A stretch of 64,000 nucleotides of DNA from Nymphalis io (Eukaryota; Arthropoda; Insecta; Lepidoptera; Nymphalidae). Shown piece by piece: positions 22,033-34,111 of this stretch. Location: assembly GCF_905147045.1 (NCBI RefSeq), contig NC_065910.1, positions 1,674,001 to 1,738,000 of the forward strand. The letters run 5' to 3'. The notes under the pieces were generated by a model. That model saw nothing but the letters and a program-made list of their open reading frames with translations, was not told the DNA's origin and made no database searches. The translations under genes were made by a program, and so were the position numbers. How positions within the stretch are numbered: the first letter of the stretch is position 1; each line of letters opens with the position of its first letter.

Positions 22033-22297
22033 GACGGGCCGGTTGGCGTGGTTGGTAGATACCTGCCTTTCACGCCGAAGGTTGTGGGCTCGATTCCCAC
22101 CCAGGACAGACATTTGTGTGCATGAACATGCACACAAATGTCTGTGCTGTCTGGGTGTAATTATCTATATAAGTATGTATTTACAAATGAAAAGCAGGGT
22201 ATGTAGTATAACACTTGTCTGGTTTCTATAGTACAAGCTCTGTTTAGTTTGAAATCAGATGGCCGTGTGTAAATAATGTCCCAGGATATTTATTTAT
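22033..22297 (+). mobile_element. SINE-A copy with internal snap-back inverted repeat
   Basis: A complete head (GACGGGCCGGTTGGCGTGG, B box GGCTCGATTCCC) and family end (TGTCCCAGGATATTTATT). In place of the usual TGTCTGTTTGTCCTGAG the copy has a reverse complement of its own preceding bases, giving a 19-bp perfect stem (22106-22124 with 22127-22145) and a 2-base loop. Confidence 0.88.
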
Positions 22298-23520
22298 TAT
22301 ATATAAAATTATTGGTAATCGAGATCGCAGTTAGGTTATAATTTATTAAATTAATTACACTTTAGTACACAATTTAAGTGATCGCGTATTTCCTTTGAAC
22401 TTGCAGAGATGTATTTACTGCACGAGCCAAGCAAGCCATTAATTGACCGTGTTTCCTATATTAAATATGTTTAATTTAATACTATATACTTATTTCATAA
22501 TTCAATATAGCTTTAATAAATGCCTGAGGCTTCGCTTGCAATTTTTTTTCTTGCCAAATTTTGACAACTCGTTGTACCCCTCGGGGTTATATACATACGC
22601 AATAGCGTTAGTGGTAAAGAAACTTGTAAACACGAAATGGCTTAATAAATTTTTATTATCTATAAAATTTGTAAATTTTGTCTTTTTTTTTTTGTTAATA
22701 AATTGCTAATAAAATCTAGGATTTTTTTGTTTTCTTGTTATTAAAGTTATTACTTTCGTATACGGTGCATGAGATTATAGGGTGTAAGTTTTTATTTCTT
22801 CATTTTTTTTTAATAATGCCAATCCAATGACAAAGACATGATTACATTAAGACATATCGAGATAATGTAATTCTAAGATTCCTTTTGTAAAGACGAAACC
22901 GTGATATCATATAAATTGTGTGTAATATAAAAAGTTATTAAAAAAAACCGATAAAATTTAATCTTATCGTTTTATAATTTGTAACAACCCTATTTTCATT
23001 AAATATTTCAGAATAACGACTTTCGAAGTTCGAACCCTTATATCGTAAAGCCAGTTTAAAAGCCAATAACAATTTCGTATAAATATCATACACATTATGC
23101 ATGTATGGTCATAAATATCACCGTCAATTAAATTAAATGTATGGTAATTCAAATCGAGCGTATTCTCGGTTATGTATGTAGGTCACAAGTGTATGTCGTA
23201 TTTTGTGTTTATAATATTTCGATTATAGTTATCCGCATTAGATCGGATAATTTAACTAATTATTGCAATACAATAGTCGATATTGCTTTTATATAAAGTT
23301 TAACTAAGGGACTAGTTTTTTTTTTCGTTAATCGTATCTCAGCAGAACTTTTGTCTGTGCTTTTGCCCTATTTTTTCATTGTTAGCTTGTGTTCTAAATC
23401 AGTCAGACCATTTGGTCTTACTAATAAAGTAATTTTGAGAGCTTATATACAAATATTTTTTATTACACACCAACAATTAAACATATATTATACATTTTTA
23501 TGTATATACAAAAGTTGCAG
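22298..23520. other. AT-rich, no recognisable feature
   Basis: The 22443-22709 frame (88 codons) is low-complexity and has no domain. No gene was recognised. Confidence 0.55.
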
Positions 23521-23530
23521 AGGTCGAAAA

Positions 23531-23751
23531 GGCGAGTCACGGTAGCATGCGAAAGCGATCCCGTGGCGCTCCACGTTAAGACGGAAAGGGTACCGCTGGT
23601 TTTTTAGTGGGTATTCCGGTGTTCGGGGCGCACTCGGCGCCTTAGACATACCCCCCACTGTTCTCGTAGGGGAAACGCGTAACGCGTTTTTCCAAACGCG
23701 TTACGCGTAAACGTTAAACAAAAGGTCGAAAAGGCGATCCCGTGGGAAAAA
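23531..23751 (+). mobile_element. R1-clade LINE 3'-UTR copy with composite tail
   Basis: Matches the 3' UTR from GTCACGGTAGCATGCG through GGTTTTTTAGTGGGTATTCC to the AAACGCGT patch, which is partly duplicated. Its tail is followed by AGGTCGAAAAGGCGATCCCG, then poly(A), then AGGTCGAAAA again. AGGTCGAAAA thus occurs before (23521-23530), inside and after the element. Confidence 0.8.
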
Positions 23752-23761
23752 AAAGGTCGAA

Positions 23762-24875
23762 AAAGTGAAAAAGTGAATTTATTGTAAAGTATGTGTGGGA
23801 GGGGATACAATACATAATAATAAAAAAATAATACGCACGTAACTATATAAGTTAGTACATATGTTTATATTATTTCGCTTAGTAACTGCTATTGTAATGG
23901 AGTAAGAATTACTATTTTTAGCTCATAAGTAGATTATCACACGTAGGCGTAAAAACATAAACGTCAGACGTGACGTCACGGATAGTAATTTTATTGCGTA
24001 AGAAAAACGTCCTTGATATCTGCTTTTGCAGTTATATTTTCATCAAGTTGTAATGATTTGGTTATGTGTGTTTTTGATTAGCTATGAAACTTGATTGTAG
24101 AATTTTTGTTCTCTTTGAAACTTACTTTTTTATTATTTTTTAAATAATGAAATAGATAAAAAAACAGCAAATTAAGGTAATAAAGATTATTACATTAAAG
24201 TTTTAAAATATATTTTTTTATGTGTCATAATTACGGTAAAATTATTTAAATTAAAAACTAACTCGAATAAAAATATATTTAAACTAAAAAATACTTTTTC
24301 ATTGTTATAGAATATTATAAAACTAACAAAGTTGTTATACAACCATGAAACTGTCAAATATATTCTGGTATGCAACCTTATTTCATTATGTTATAATATT
24401 TTGTAAAAGCATTTAATTTTGTAATGGAAAAATGTTGTTTATGTTACTGGCTGAATAGATTGTTTTTACAGACGCGTTAACATTATATTTAAAAAAAAAA
24501 ACAAGAAACTTAAGCATTAGCCGCAATACAGACAATTGGATTAAATGTTACGGCATTACGCAACCTGTAAAACCTACGTCCTGTATACACATAATTTCAA
24601 ATAAAATTATTCCTTAAATATATGAACATAGAGTGTATTTTAACACAAGTTGGTTTAGATACGTAATATATTAAGAAGATAGTTGAAAATAAACTTTAAA
24701 CGTAACAGGTTATGGTTTATTTTACAATGGTTTTCTAATGTGCTAAGGTAGACGGCGTATGGGGTGATTTTTTCACGTCGGCGACGTTAGGCAGGATACA
24801 TTATTAGATTAGAACTTGTTCCTACTAGATGAGTTGTAAAATGTTTCATAATATTTATGAAATAGTAAAATACTT
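23762..24875. other. AT-rich, no recognisable feature
   Basis: Nothing was recognised beyond A/T tracts. Confidence 0.55.
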
Positions 24876-25176
24876 ACTTGGTAGGGCTTTGTGTCTGGGT
24901 AGATACCATTCACTCATCAGGTATTCTACTGCTAAACAGCAACACTTAGTTTTGTTGTGTTCAGGTTTGAAGGGTGAATGAGTGTAAGTACTGGCCCAAG
25001 GGAAATAACATCTTGGTTCCCAAGGTTGGTGACGCATTGGCGATATGAGGAACGGTTAATATTCCTTACAGTGCCAATGTCTACGGGCAGTAATAATCAC
25101 TTATCCACCAAGACCCATCAGGTGGCCCATTTGCCTTACTGCCAACCTATTTCAAACAAAAATAAAATAAATAAAT
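24876..25176 (+). mobile_element. SINE-C copy, older, near full length
   Basis: Begins ACTTGGTAGGGCTTTGTGTC and runs through GGTTTGAAGGGTGAATGAG, TTCCCAAGGTTGGTGACGCA and CATCAGGTGGCCCATTTGCC to an A-rich (AAATA)n-like end. Clearly more diverged than the 28-43 kb copies. Confidence 0.82.
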
Positions 25177-25544
25177 GTAGGAGGAATGGAGGAACTAGTT
25201 TATATTAATATATTTTGTAACTTGAAATAACTAATATGTACCTGTATATTATATAATATCAATAATTTAAACAACTACGATTAAATACGCAATTTAATTA
25301 AATTAAAAAAATAAACATATAATTAGTGATTTCTAAAGGATGTTAAGAAACACATATAATATGTATAATTTATACATATGTATTAGAAATTACCATAAAT
25401 GCTTGTATTTATCACTAGGCGCGTGCGCAGTTACAATATTACGGATATACAGCCAAGTATAATTGAATAATTGCTATTTTTATCCAACTACAATGCAGGT
25501 AAATAGGGTAATTTACCATGAGTCGTGAAGAAACATATGAATAT

Positions 25545-25710
25545 CAAGTGCTTCTAATTGATTTCATCCTCGCTGATGAAGAAGAACATCGGAAGGATAA
25601 GTCGGAAGAAAATCAGCCACATATCTGCCTACTAAACCGCATTGGAGCTTGATGGAATAAGCTCCACACCTTTCCTTTAAATAACGAAGGAGGGCCTTAG
25701 CCCAGCCGCT
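25545..25710 (+). mobile_element. SINE-D remnant, 3' half
   Basis: Recognisable by AACCGCATTGGAGCTTGATG, GAATAAGCTCCACACCTTTC and GAGGGCCTTAGCCCAGC. The tRNA-like head is absent. Confidence 0.65.
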
Positions 25711-27500
25711 CATGTTTATTTATCATATTTCTCAGACATGTTACCTGATAGAACTAAAGCAATTCATTCGCATTTGACAAATTGCTTCGTAACTCTGGTG
25801 TTACATTATAATTAAAAAAAATGAACTTAGTTTGTTATGAATAAATCATCGTTATTAATTATAATATATTTTAAAATAAAAAAAATATTTCGATTTTACT
25901 GTAACACAAAATGTTTAGTATTATTATTGAAACAAATATTAATTAATATCGTCTGCGTTTGGTAAATTACACGACTAAATTGGAAGAAAACTTTTATTGA
26001 CATTGTGAGGCTATAAAAGAAAAATGACTTAAGGGCTTATATGAGGATTTGTTTTCATTTATTTTTTAGAAGACAAATCAAGACGCTTATAGAAGAACAA
26101 TAGCAATTTCAAATATACAGAACCATGTGCAAAAACACCTTAATGCTGTTATATAAAGAAAAAGGCGCTGAAGGTAATCGAGTATTTTAGAACATTTTGA
26201 TACATATTTATTTAAAGTGTTAACATTTATACCTGCAACTAAGAACAGAAAGTCTTATTGAATAAGCTTAAAAGTCAATGTTCATGTGTCAATAATATAA
26301 GTACAGAAAGAATCGTTTTTAATTTATGCGATTATAACCTTAAATTAATCTTATATAAAGGTTATAATTGCAAAAAACTATATGTGGGTGTAGCCCACCG
26401 TATGTATGTATGGGCCATGTGTGTAGCGACAACGCACCAAAACTATGTCACGGTCTACCACTGATTTTTAAAAAGAAATATCTTCTTATTAGCTATATGC
26501 AAGTTACATGCTACCATGTCGAAGTAAAAAATCATATCAACCCACGAGTTTTGCAATACAACTTTAAAGAGATAAGGTCCTAAATATTTTCACGCGTCCA
26601 AATAAATCAATCAAGCTTATAATTATGGCGGGAGTTTTTTTTCGAATATGGCAACCACAGGGTTAACGAGTTCGCGGGAATATTATTTTTAATTACTCTC
26701 CTATAGACCTTGGACTGTATCGAAGGAAAAGGAAGTGCCATTGGTCAATATATTTTTATTTATTTATATGGTGTTAGAGTAATTTAATTATTAAGACATA
26801 GATTCATAGACCTAAGCACGCATTTTTTTAATTTTTGATTGGTTATGTGGCTGATGCTGAATTATTTAAGGCTTAACCTTTGCAAATTAATGTTTGTTTA
26901 ATATAAGTTTGAGAAACCATAGGATTAATTATATTTATTCAATGTTATTATTGTTATTATATATAAAGTTTATATTTCGTACATTGGTCAGTTAGTCAGT
27001 AGTAAAATAAAAAAAGGTAGGCATTTATTTTCAATTGACATTTCTTTGACAACTTGTGTTAAATAGTGGCCATTTTATAATTTTAACTACAGCGTAATAC
27101 TGTTGTAACGATGTTTATAGATTAACATGAAGTGTAAAACTATTAAAATTTATGATCAACAAGGCATAAATTATATATTATTATTAAGCACGTTTTACGC
27201 GGATGTCATTAATATTCCATAAGACTTAATTTTGAGATTTTTGTCATAATAAGAACAGATAACATATAACATAAATACAGATAACAAATAACATTTTTTG
27301 CGGAAATTACTGTTTAGATAATTATATGTGATGTGATGTAATTATTGTTTTTTAGGTATAGCGGAAATGTTTTGATCTTCATAATATTGTTATAATAAGC
27401 ATATTTATTATTATTTTTTATTTGAAATCATCATGGACATATTAATGTACTCAATTATTTTGTTTATTTCTTATTTTTTTAAATATGAAATTGAAAAGCC
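25711..27500. other. AT-rich, no recognisable feature
   Basis: No exon or RNA gene was recognised. The frames near 26258-26583 are not protein-like. Confidence 0.55.
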
Positions 27501-27506
27501 GGAGGC

Positions 27507-27650
27507 TAATTTAGGCGGATATCTACGAATGAGGATTGCTGTCACATCGGATTATGAGATTCATGGAGTAGACCAATGTTTGCGCATACATTTGTACTCT
27601 ATAAAAACTCCATCGCAGTTGGCAAGTCTCCAATGAGATCGGATGTCGTG
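27507..27650 (+). mobile_element. SINE-B remnant, degraded
   Basis: GTCACATCGGATTATGAGAT, AATGTTTGCGCATACATTTG and CGCAGTTGGCAAGTCTC follow SINE-B order on the plus strand with many changes. Confidence 0.5.
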
Positions 27651-28013
27651 ACTGCAATGTATCCGGCGGACAATCATCACAATACCCAAACGGGTTTGCG
27701 CATAACCATACCGCTAGTAATCAACCATACAGTTCATACAGATTGGTCCGAGTTGGCTTATAATATTATATAGCAATCAATAACCTTCGTAGAAGTTCAA
27801 GGAAATACCTTAAAACCAAACCAGTCAACGAGTCCTTGAACATTAGCAGTAATAAATAAACAAATAATAAAGGTTTTTTTTTAATGTTTCTCGATATTAA
27901 AGTTACAAATGATCATAAGCATTTATAAATTTATTGGAAATAAATTTGCCTGTTAATAAATAAGTAACAGGATGTTAAAAACCACGTTGTGTATTTTACC
28001 AGAGTTGATGTAA
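27651..28013. other. No recognisable feature
   Basis: The next ~130 bp after the SINE-B remnant contain two CATACCGCTAG/AACCATACAG-like short motifs only; no gene was recognised. Confidence 0.4.
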
Positions 28014-28185
28014 GAGCCCAGTGATTAGGAGACGTTAATCTTAACCGTAGATTGCGGCTTCAAGAATGGACAATGGTGATAGAAAAATCATAAGGATGTA
28101 TGTGGCTGATGAAGATCTGTTAAAGGTATACCAGCAATGGAGCAGTTTGGTAGAATAAGCTAAGATCCTCCTTTTCCTTAGATGC
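28014..28185 (+). mobile_element. SINE-D remnant, degraded
   Basis: Head traces (CCCAGTGATTAGGAGACG, AATCTTAACCG) and 3' traces (CAGCAATGGAGCAGTTTGGT, GAATAAGCTAAGATCCTCC) are in the right order. Confidence 0.5.
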
Positions 28186-28204
28186 CTTAGAACAATGACT
28201 CATA

Positions 28205-28497
28205 TTTTTTTTTTATAGAATAGGAAGGTGGACGAGCATATGGGCCACCTGATGGTAAGTGGTCACCAAACACCCTTAGACATTGGCATTGTAAGAAATG
28301 TCAACCATTGCTTATAGCCAATGCGCCACCAACCTTGGGAACTAAGATTTTATGTCCCTTGTGCCTGTAATTACACTGGCTCACTCACCCTTCAAACCGG
28401 AACACAACAATATCAAGTATTGCTGTTTTGCGGTAGAATATCTGATGAGTGGGTGGTACCTACCCAGACGAGCTTGCACAAAGCCCTACCACCAGTA
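28205..28497 (-). mobile_element. SINE-C copy, full length (subfamily I)
   Basis: Nearly identical to the copy at 14855, with CACCAAACACCCTTAG and TTGCTTATAGCCAATG as private or subfamily-I variants. Ends ACCACCAGTA. Confidence 0.9.
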
Positions 28498-29527
28498 ATA
28501 ACATAACCCAAGCTGTTGCTGAATGTTTATAATGCGAAATATGTAGAAAACTATTGCTAAGCATGGCACTTAAGCCATTCTTTCATTAGAAAATACATAT
28601 AATTTATTTTTGATTAATGTGAAGATAAATAGTTTGTTTTAACGCTAATCTTTTTAAAAAGATTTACAAGGCCGATTTGAAAATATGTTTTTTTTCTTAC
28701 ATATACTATACACTTATTAAGAAAGATTAAAGACTATATAACGATGAGTTACGTTCAACGGAGGGATGTACTTTATATTATATTATCCCACAGTGGAGAG
28801 CAGGCTTTAGTTATTCAATTTGCTTAAGGCCATTAGAAGACCAACACGTGAATTTAAATTAAAAAACATACTAAATATGTAAAATTATGTAATTATAAAC
28901 AATTTACATAATAATTTTATTTTTAAACTATAACTTTAATATAATTGATGCAAAAACTGAACCATAGTCAAAACCAAATCATTAAAACATGAAAAATTAC
29001 ATATAATTTTTATGTAATATAATTTTCAGTTTTAAAAAACAAAGACTAGGGCACTTTTGTGTAAGTGTTAGCATTACTCTACCATTTCAGAATGAAGATT
29101 CTAGTCGTAGCGCAAAGAACCGGCAAGAAACACAGTTGTAACTTGTATAATTAAATGTAAGTTCCGTATGGAGAAAACTCGTATTATTTTTTTTTATCGT
29201 CTATATTCTTCTATTGTGTAATGAGCCTTATGTTGTTTTTATTTTATATAAACTTTATCTATTTATAAATAGACAAAGACAAAACGGTTCAGTACCTTTT
29301 TTTACCATGTTTATTAACCGTTTTTTTATTTAGTAGCTTTCGACGGGTATTAATGTTATTATTAAAAAAAAATCGTAACATAGAAATTAATATATGATAT
29401 TTGCAATATGTCAATAATGATTATTGCCAAATTTCGACCACTAAGCGAATGCTAGTAATTATTTAATAGGCAAAGTTAAGGGTTGAAATTATTCAAGGTT
29501 CTTTAGCAAAGTTTCGCTAGTGGTACT
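28498..29527. other. AT-rich, no recognisable feature
   Basis: Nothing was recognised. Confidence 0.55.
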
Positions 29528-29823
29528 ACTGGTGGTAGGGCTTTGTGCAAGCTCGTCTGGGTAGGTACCACCCACTCATCAGATATTCTACCGCAAAACA
29601 GCAATACTTGATATTGTTGTGTTCCGGTTTGAAGGGTGAGTGAGCCAGTGTAATTACAGGCACAAGGGACATAAAATCTTAGTTCCCAAGGTTGGTGGCG
29701 CATTGGATATGTAAGCGATGGTTGACATTTCTTACAATGCCAATGTCTAAGAGCGTTGGTGACCACTTACCATCAGGTGGCCCATATGCTCGTCCGCCTT
29801 CCTATTCTATAAAAAAAAAAAAA
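29528..29823 (+). mobile_element. SINE-C copy, full length (subfamily II)
   Basis: Runs from ACTGGTGGTAGGGC to a 13-base poly(A). It has the subfamily-II markers GCATTGGATATGTAAGCG, CTAAGAGCGTTGGTG and CGTCCGCC, unlike the copies at 14855, 28205, 32311 and 43143. Confidence 0.9.
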
Positions 29824-30400
29824 GTAACATAACCTAAAAAATATATTACTTTAACTCAAAAATTTTTTAACGTACATAATTATAAGTGGATTGAAAGCCT
29901 TGCGAGGCGCGGCGCGTGTGCTTTAATATGAATTAAATTTCGCATTACCATACAATGGCATACATGAGGTCATGTAATGTGACAAATTATGTTTTTGTAT
30001 TTATACCCTTATGGTCTCAACGATCGTAAATATAATTGATTTATATTTGATAGATAGAGCAATTCGTTTTAGATATTTTTTAAGTGAATTTTACTTTATG
30101 ACTATTAATATAATAATACTTACTTACTCTTACTAAAAAAAATGGCGCCACAGCCATCAATAAATCTATCTAATTCGACTTACTATATGAGGAACAAATA
30201 TCTTCATTCACCGTCATAGTTAAATTTTCGGTAATTCGACATAACTAGAGATATCAAACCACGACAGTTAGTTTTACGTGCTCTTCGAGGTATGGAAGAA
30301 GTGCTATTGAGAAAATCCTTATAGTAAATGACTGACTCTCAGCCCAAGCTTCTAGGGCTAGCATCATGTAAATTTCCATACGGGTTCCTTTTACACAGTA
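29824..30400. other. AT-rich with a weak SINE-B trace
   Basis: At ~30270-30330, TTTTACGTGCTCTTCGAGGT and GGAAGAAGTGCT recall antisense SINE-B. The rest is unassigned. Confidence 0.4.
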
Positions 30401-30758
30401 ATAATAATTATGTCCTCCAGACCAATTTCGGCCACGGCGGCCAGTCTCAAGTGAGATAAGCCAACTACGAAGGAGATATTATGGTGCACAAGTGTGTGCG
30501 CAAACACAGGTGCACTCTCTATTCCCTAACTCCATAATCCGATGGGATGGCAACCCGACACGACCGGAAAGAGTTCAGGCGCAAACGGCTTTACGTGCTT
30601 TCCGAGGCACGGAAGTGAACACACTTCCAACTTCCAGACTCCGGGCTGCTACTGAGAATTTTCTGATAGAAAAACCCAATAACTTTTTATTGGCCCGACC
30701 TGGGAATTGAAGGACCTCCGCAACTGCGGCCTTACATCAAGTCACCAACGAGGCAGTC
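30401..30758 (-). mobile_element. SINE-B copy, full length
   Basis: Complete antisense copy from TAATAATTATGTCCTCCAG to CACCAACGAGGCAGT, which is the complement of the tRNA-like head. The best-preserved parts are TGTGCGCAAACACAGGTGCA and TCCAGACTCCGGGCTGCTAC. The 72-codon frame in it is not a gene. Confidence 0.88.
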
Positions 30759-31330
30759 TTTTAAACAGTAGGATAGCACGTAAGAAGGATTTTTGGAAAT
30801 TTAACTTCTAAGATAGTATTAATATCTTGAGATGATATAATGTAAGAGATGAAAATTAGTATGAAATTCCTTAATTTTTTATCCTTAATATTTCTGTTAC
30901 TATAATTTAATAGTCTTGTAAATACCGATTGCATCAGTCTGTATTTATTTCGATTATTTTGTTATCGTGAAACGCCGATGGTGTTACAAATAAATAAATA
31001 GTGACAATAGGCGCGTTATATTTATCGTCTTATTAAGTTAACATGACGATAAATAAATTAATCTCTCTAAAATAAGAATGTATTTTGTTTAATGTTTATT
31101 CTTAGGAGCGTCTTTTGTTTTAAAATTTACGTCATTTTAACGTTGTATAGAAGCCGCACCTATATATATTATAAATGAACGTATTAAGTGGGTTTAAATC
31201 ATATTCAAAATTTACTGTAAACAATAATTAGAATACATTGATTTATTCGTAAAATAAAATAACATTTCAAGGTTATATCCTAGTCTATTAATACAAAACG
31301 TGACTCCATACAGAATTATATACTAATTTT
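30759..31330. other. AT-rich spacer between two SINE-B copies
   Basis: Single-copy-looking DNA between two same-orientation SINE-B elements; no gene was recognised. Confidence 0.55.
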
Positions 31331-31695
31331 AATAATAATGTCCTCCAGACCGATTTCGGCCACGGCGACCAATCTCAAGAGAGATTAGCTAACTGCGCAG
31401 GAGATATTATAGTGCTCAAGTGTGTGCGCAAACACAGGTGCACTCTCTATACCTTAACTCTCATAATCCGATGGGTCGGCAATCCAACATGACTGGAAAG
31501 ATTTCAGGCGCAGGACCAACGGCTTTACGTGCTTTCCCAGGCACGGGAGTGTACACACTTCCAACTTCCAGACTCCGGGCTGCTACTGAGAATTTTCTGA
31601 CCGAAGAACCCGATAACTTTTTATTGGCCCGACCTGGGAATTGAAAGACCTCCGCAATTGCGGCCTTACATCAAGCCACTAGACCAACGAGGCAG
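31331..31695 (-). mobile_element. SINE-B copy, full length
   Basis: Complete antisense copy ending CACTAGACCAACGAGGCAG, so the sense tRNA-like head reads CTGCCTCGTTGGTCTAGTGG. The head holds an A-box-like TTGGTCTAGTGGC; the B box is GTTCAATTCC-like in related copies. Confidence 0.88.
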
Positions 31696-31738
31696 TTATT
31701 CTTATTTTATATTAGATATTTAAAATAAAAAAATTGCT

Positions 31739-31975
31739 TAGTGATAGAACATGTGGATCGTAATCGAATACCACGGGTTCGTATTTGGCCACTAATGTCG
31801 TTGAGATTAGATGTGCTCAGATTGTTAAAAATTCTTATTGAGCTTGGCAGTGAAGAAAAAGATCGTAAGGATGCATTTATTAAATGAAGTTGTCACCTGT
31901 ATAACTACCAACAAGCTTTGGAATAGCGTGGTAGAATATGCTCCAATTCTTGTCCTCAAGGTAAGGCACAGCATT
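31739..31975 (+). mobile_element. SINE-D remnant, degraded
   Basis: Ordered traces include ATCGTAATCGAATACCACGG, AGTGAAGAAAAAGATCGTAA and AGCTTTGGAATAGCGTGGTA. Confidence 0.5.
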
Positions 31976-32303
31976 AAATAAATTATAATCCGCCATAAAA
32001 AATCCGCTACTTAAATATTAGAATACAAGTATTATATATATATACATAAGTAAATTAAAGGAAAACTCGTGTTATATACATAAAGTGGGTTAGTAATAAT
32101 AAGTGTTAAGGTACTTGTGTGATTGTGATTAGGGAGTCTTCAAATTCCTTTAGAAAAGTTAAATTAAAACGTGTCAAAATATGGGTAACGATTATTATGA
32201 ATGTTACCTAAGATGCCGTATGTACATAAAAGACCTATCGCCCTATTACGTTTCCCCTTGGCCATAGAGTAAATACTTTATTGACTGTTACTATAAAGGT
32301 TTC
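31976..32303. other. AT-rich, no recognisable feature
   Basis: Nothing was recognised. Confidence 0.5.
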
Positions 32304-32310
32304 ATTACTT

Positions 32311-32596
32311 TTTATAGAATAGGAAAGTGGACGAGCATATGGGCCACCTGATGGTAAGTGGTCACCAAACGCCCTTAGACATTGGCATTGTAAGAAATGT
32401 CAACCATCGCTTATAGCCAATGCGCCACCAACCTTGGGAACTAAGATTTTATGTCCCTTGTGCCTGTAATTACACTGGCTCACTCACCCTTCAAACCGGA
32501 ACACAACAATATCAAGTATTGCTGTTTTGCGGTAGAATATCTGATGAGTGGGTTGTACCTACCCAGACGAGCTTGCACAAAGCCCTACCACCAGTA
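32311..32596 (-). mobile_element. SINE-C copy, full length, with target duplication (reference copy)
   Basis: A ~286-bp retroposon. On its sense strand it starts TACTGGTGGTAGGGCTTTGT and ends CCTATTCTATAAAAA. There is no convincing tRNA-like head, although CCGGTTTGAAGGG loosely resembles a B box. The 7-bp repeat ATTACTT flanks it (32304-32310 and 32597-32603). It has no coding capacity, so it must use another element's reverse transcriptase. The plus-strand frame from 32420 is shared by every young copy and is a by-product of SINE identity. Confidence 0.9.
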
Positions 32597-32908
32597 ATTA
32601 CTTGTTTAGAATATCTCGATAAAAGTTTGTTTTCATTTAACTTGTAACTAAAAAGTTACAAAGTCGAAAACACAACCTTGACACTACTAGACCAATGACC
32701 AAATTAATATATTATCTGCAATTAATCAGAATGACATCACGACTTCTGTATCGTATCTCAAAGAAAAATCTTATTTACTTTTCACCTAACCAAGGTTGAT
32801 ACTGACAGATGATTGATATATCTAATAATATAATTACAAAATTACGCGTCGAGATAATAATTTGATTATTCACTGTCCCTTTGATTCAAGATAAGACTGA
32901 ATACTAAG

Positions 32909-33213
32909 CCGAGATGGCCCAGTGGTTAGAACGCGTGAATCTTATCCGATGATCGTGGGTTCAAACCCGGGCAAGCACCACTGTATTTTCATGTGCTTAA
33001 TTTGTGATTATAATTCATCTTGTGCTTAACGGTGAAGGAAAACATCGTGAGGAAACCTGCATTTGTCTAATTTCATTGAAATTCTGCCACATGTGTATTC
33101 TACCAACCCGCATTGGAGCAGCGTGGTGGAATAAGCTCCACAACCTTCTCCTCATAAGGGAGAGGAGGCCTTAGCCCAGCAGTGGGACATTAACAGGCTG
33201 TTACTGTTACTGT
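32909..33213 (+). mobile_element. SINE-D copy, full length (reference copy)
   Basis: The tRNA-like head has A box TGGCCCAGTGGTTAG and B box GGGTTCAAACCCGGG. The body has GGTGAAGGAAAACATCGTGA, a CTTCTCCTCATAAGGGAGAG hairpin-like region and CAGCAGTGGGACATTAACAG, ending in a (GTTACT)n tail. TACTAAG flanks it (32902-32908 and 33214-33220). Confidence 0.88.
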
Positions 33214-33248
33214 TACTAAGTTTTGAAACTTATACGATATATCAAAGA

Positions 33249-33422
33249 TAATCATTAAAAACATCAATCGGAAACTTTATAATAGCCTTATTACAATGCA
33301 ATAAGATACATTTTAAAGAAAGGTGAAACCAAAGTCATGATAATTAAAAACATCATTTGGAAACTTATACAAAAAGAGCTTTATTACAATGCAATAAGAT
33401 ACATTTTAAAGAAAGGTGAAAC
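33249..33422. repeat. Tandem duplication of an ~82-bp segment
   Basis: Copy 1 is ~33249-33329 and copy 2 ~33341-33422. The last ~45 bases of each (TTATTACAATGCAATAAGAT onwards to AGGTGAAAC) are identical, while the first halves differ by small indels and substitutions. Confidence 0.85.
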
Positions 33423-34111
33423 GTTCTGGTCCAAAGTTGATCTGGGAATTTGGACTACTTGATAGATTTTTTTTAACCTTATTATAAAGGTATAAAGTTT
33501 ATTTTATATGTAAGGCCACGGTACAACAGTTCGCTATTGTCACAGCGATGCGACATTGGCGAAGGTCATTTTATTGAAATGTAGAGTTAGCAGAAAAAAA
33601 TGATAATTTTTTTTAGTGAAATTATTAATGTTTTATATTGGTTCAACTTATACTAATACTATTTATATTTAATTTGATTTTTTTTTTGTAAATTATAATC
33701 AAAGAACTTTTGATATTAAACAATATTACTCGTTGAAAAGTATCAAAATAAAAAAAAGTAATTATTTTCCATTACTATGATGGTTGACTTAGATAAGATG
33801 AACTTACATTTTTACAATGTTCTATATAAAAAAAAAAAAAGTATATTATTTTTTTGCAGTTATTACTTTTTATCTTTCACCGGTAGCGTTTCCTCGCTGA
33901 ATTATGTGAGGTCGGCGCGCGCGCAGGAAATGTGTGTTTTATGTCAATGACACTGCAGTGCCTACTTTGTCGCGATCTATTTGCTCTGTGATTTGATTTA
34001 TTGTAATGTATTAAAATACGCATTTTAAGTTGATTATTATCTACGACATAACACTATGTAGACAGTACAAGGTCGAGTACTGACGATAAATTGTGTTTCT
34101 TTTAACTTAAA
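33423..34111. other. AT-rich, no recognisable feature
   Basis: A small GGTCGGCGCGCGCGCAGG patch at ~33910 stands out; no gene was recognised. Confidence 0.5.
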
